Part shown: one piece after another, positions 24,383-24,393 of the stretch
Numbering within the stretch: position 1 is the first letter of the stretch
Layout of the letters: every line of letters begins with the position of its first letter
Source of the DNA: CAZGSN01 sp964371655
Lineage (GTDB): Bacteria; Desulfobacterota; Binatia; HRBIN30
NCBI GenBank assembly: GCA_964371655.1
Contig: CAYJOD010000094.1
Coordinates: forward strand, 1-24,393
DNA length: 24,393 bases
Direction of reading: 5' to 3'
Notes under the pieces: generated by a model
What the model saw: the letters and a program-made list of their open reading frames with translations, nothing else
The model's database searches: none
Told to the model about the DNA's origin: nothing
Made by a program: the position numbers and the translations under genes

Positions 24383-24393
24383 AACCGCGGCGG

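Overview
All thirteen protein genes I can support lie on the minus strand of this high-GC window, so it reads from right (24.4 kb) to left (1). Tat-like and lipoprotein signals, c-type haem motifs (CxxCH), FG-GAP/VCBS repeats, ASPIC/UnbV regions, Thr-Pro stalks and dockerin-like repeats suggest a Gram-negative environmental bacterium with a large secretome, perhaps one of the deltaproteobacteria-like or related uncultured lineages. No rRNA, tRNA, CRISPR array or transposase gene is visible, so the taxonomy is only a guess.

Right part (24354-13229): a tight gene series of a TPR/FG-GAP/UnbV lipoprotein, an FG-GAP/ASPIC-UnbV lipoprotein, a PD40-type propeller with one haem motif, a YVTN propeller with three haem motifs, and an unusual fusion of a regulator-type propeller with a periplasmic binding protein. 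Two junctions overlap by 4-8 bp, so these are probably one operon for an envelope or surface redox and sensing module. Left of it, after a repeat-rich gap, come a second periplasmic binding protein, a three-domain RidA/YjgF protein coupled to it by a one-base overlap (TAATG), and a YtcJ-like amidohydrolase.

Middle gap (7562-8366): about 800 bp with no convincing gene. It holds a 152-bp MITE-like element with 21-bp perfect terminal inverted repeats.

Left part (7561-1) is the most interesting region: five closely spaced genes resembling a RiPP-type peptide modification locus. They encode (1) a secreted subtilisin-like protease with a Thr-Pro stalk and two dockerin-like repeats, (2) a small protein with a twin-arginine/hydrophobic N-terminus followed by a PqqD-like domain, (3) a radical SAM/SPASM enzyme, (4) a 118-residue peptide whose C-terminal 49 residues hold 14 cysteines in CxCxxxCxC units, and (5) a secreted TPR/beta-sandwich protein that runs off the left edge. 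The inferred scheme is that the radical SAM enzyme modifies the Cys-rich peptide, the PqqD-like protein helps present it, and the subtilase may trim it. The pairing of a SPASM enzyme with a subtilisin-like protease recalls maturation of the quinohemoprotein amine dehydrogenase gamma subunit (QhpD/QhpE), but no amine dehydrogenase subunits are present.

Several families of short palindromic repeats fill the gaps between genes (10170-10249, 12779-12849, 12966-13216, 15752-15850, 20591-20690, 24339-24382). In three places they remain open in frame with the following gene and obscure the true start codon.
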